DNA of 21,423 nt from Phocaeicola_A sp964432715. GTDB lineage: Bacteria > Bacteroidota > Bacteroidia > Bacteroidales > Bacteroidaceae. The stretch lies in the NCBI GenBank assembly GCA_964432715.1, contig CAYSOW010000032.1:1-21423 (forward strand). Reading direction: 5' to 3'. Positions 21,398 through 21,423 of this stretch are shown here, piece after piece. Every line of letters starts with the position of its first letter. Within the stretch, counting starts at the first letter, position 1. The position numbers and the translations under genes are program-made. Under the pieces are notes generated by a model. The model worked only from the letters and a program-made list of their open reading frames with translations, was not told where the DNA came from and made no database searches.

Positions 21398-21423
21398 CGC
21401 CGCTAAATTATTCTAGAAATTCC

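Overview
The window looks like a chromosomal segment of a gut-type member of the order Bacteroidales, probably Bacteroides, Phocaeicola or a close relative. Three things point there. Bacteroidetes-type -7 boxes (TAnnTTTG) precede most transcription units, and three of them have a well-spaced -33 element. Strong Shine-Dalgarno sequences are scarce. The gene content fits: DUF3826 beside a PL1 pectate lyase, a DUF4369/thioredoxin-like lipoprotein, DUF3783, and Bacteroidetes-style LeuRS and ArgRS. Species cannot be named from sequence reading alone. Two runs of exactly 100 N (1710-1809 and 6503-6602) are scaffold gaps of unknown true length, so order across them is an assembly claim.

Left part (1-1709, + strand): the 3' end of pnp with its KH and S1 domains and an Arg/Asp repeat tail, then a strong terminator. 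A solitary radical SAM gene follows, then a large imperfect hairpin. A self-contained tRNA-Leu(CAA) unit, with a textbook promoter and a GAAA-capped terminator, runs up to the first gap.

Second part (1861-6301, - strand): argS has its own promoter. A two-gene pectin cassette encodes a secreted PL1 pectate lyase and a DUF3826 protein and ends in a U-tract terminator. No SusC/SusD genes are visible. Upstream, 6302-7092 has no large gene. It holds a TGTAAA/TTTACA dyad, a degenerate purine-rich repeat that runs into the second gap, and a minus-strand promoter driving a short, strongly structured transcript that could encode a 23-residue hydrophobic peptide.

Middle part (7024-11509, + strand): leuS, a YitT-family membrane protein and an RdgB/HAM1 nucleotide-sanitising pyrophosphatase form a likely operon. 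The leuS stop codon sits in the loop of a 10-bp stem, and the next stretch is a G-free A/C tract with three 10-bp repeats. A CDF cation exporter lies convergently at 11545-12450.

Right part (12571-21423): a promoter drives a LicD-family gene and a glycosyltransferase (+). They converge, with only 5 bp between stop codons, on a minus-strand operon of metG, a DUF3783 gene and a Wzx/PST-type flippase. The three glycan genes suggest surface-polysaccharide decoration and export, with the flippase tied to a housekeeping aminoacyl-tRNA synthetase transcript. Further right, a thioredoxin-fold lipoprotein that has lost its CxxC is followed by a YifB/ComM-type AAA ATPase. The last 300 bp hold a tandem 20-bp direct repeat, an inverted repeat and a forward promoter for a gene outside the window.

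Most of the window is housekeeping. The strongest candidate for something undescribed is the structured minus-strand transcript and small peptide at about 6737-6919. The leuS/yitT junction RNA and the tandem repeats at the right end come next.
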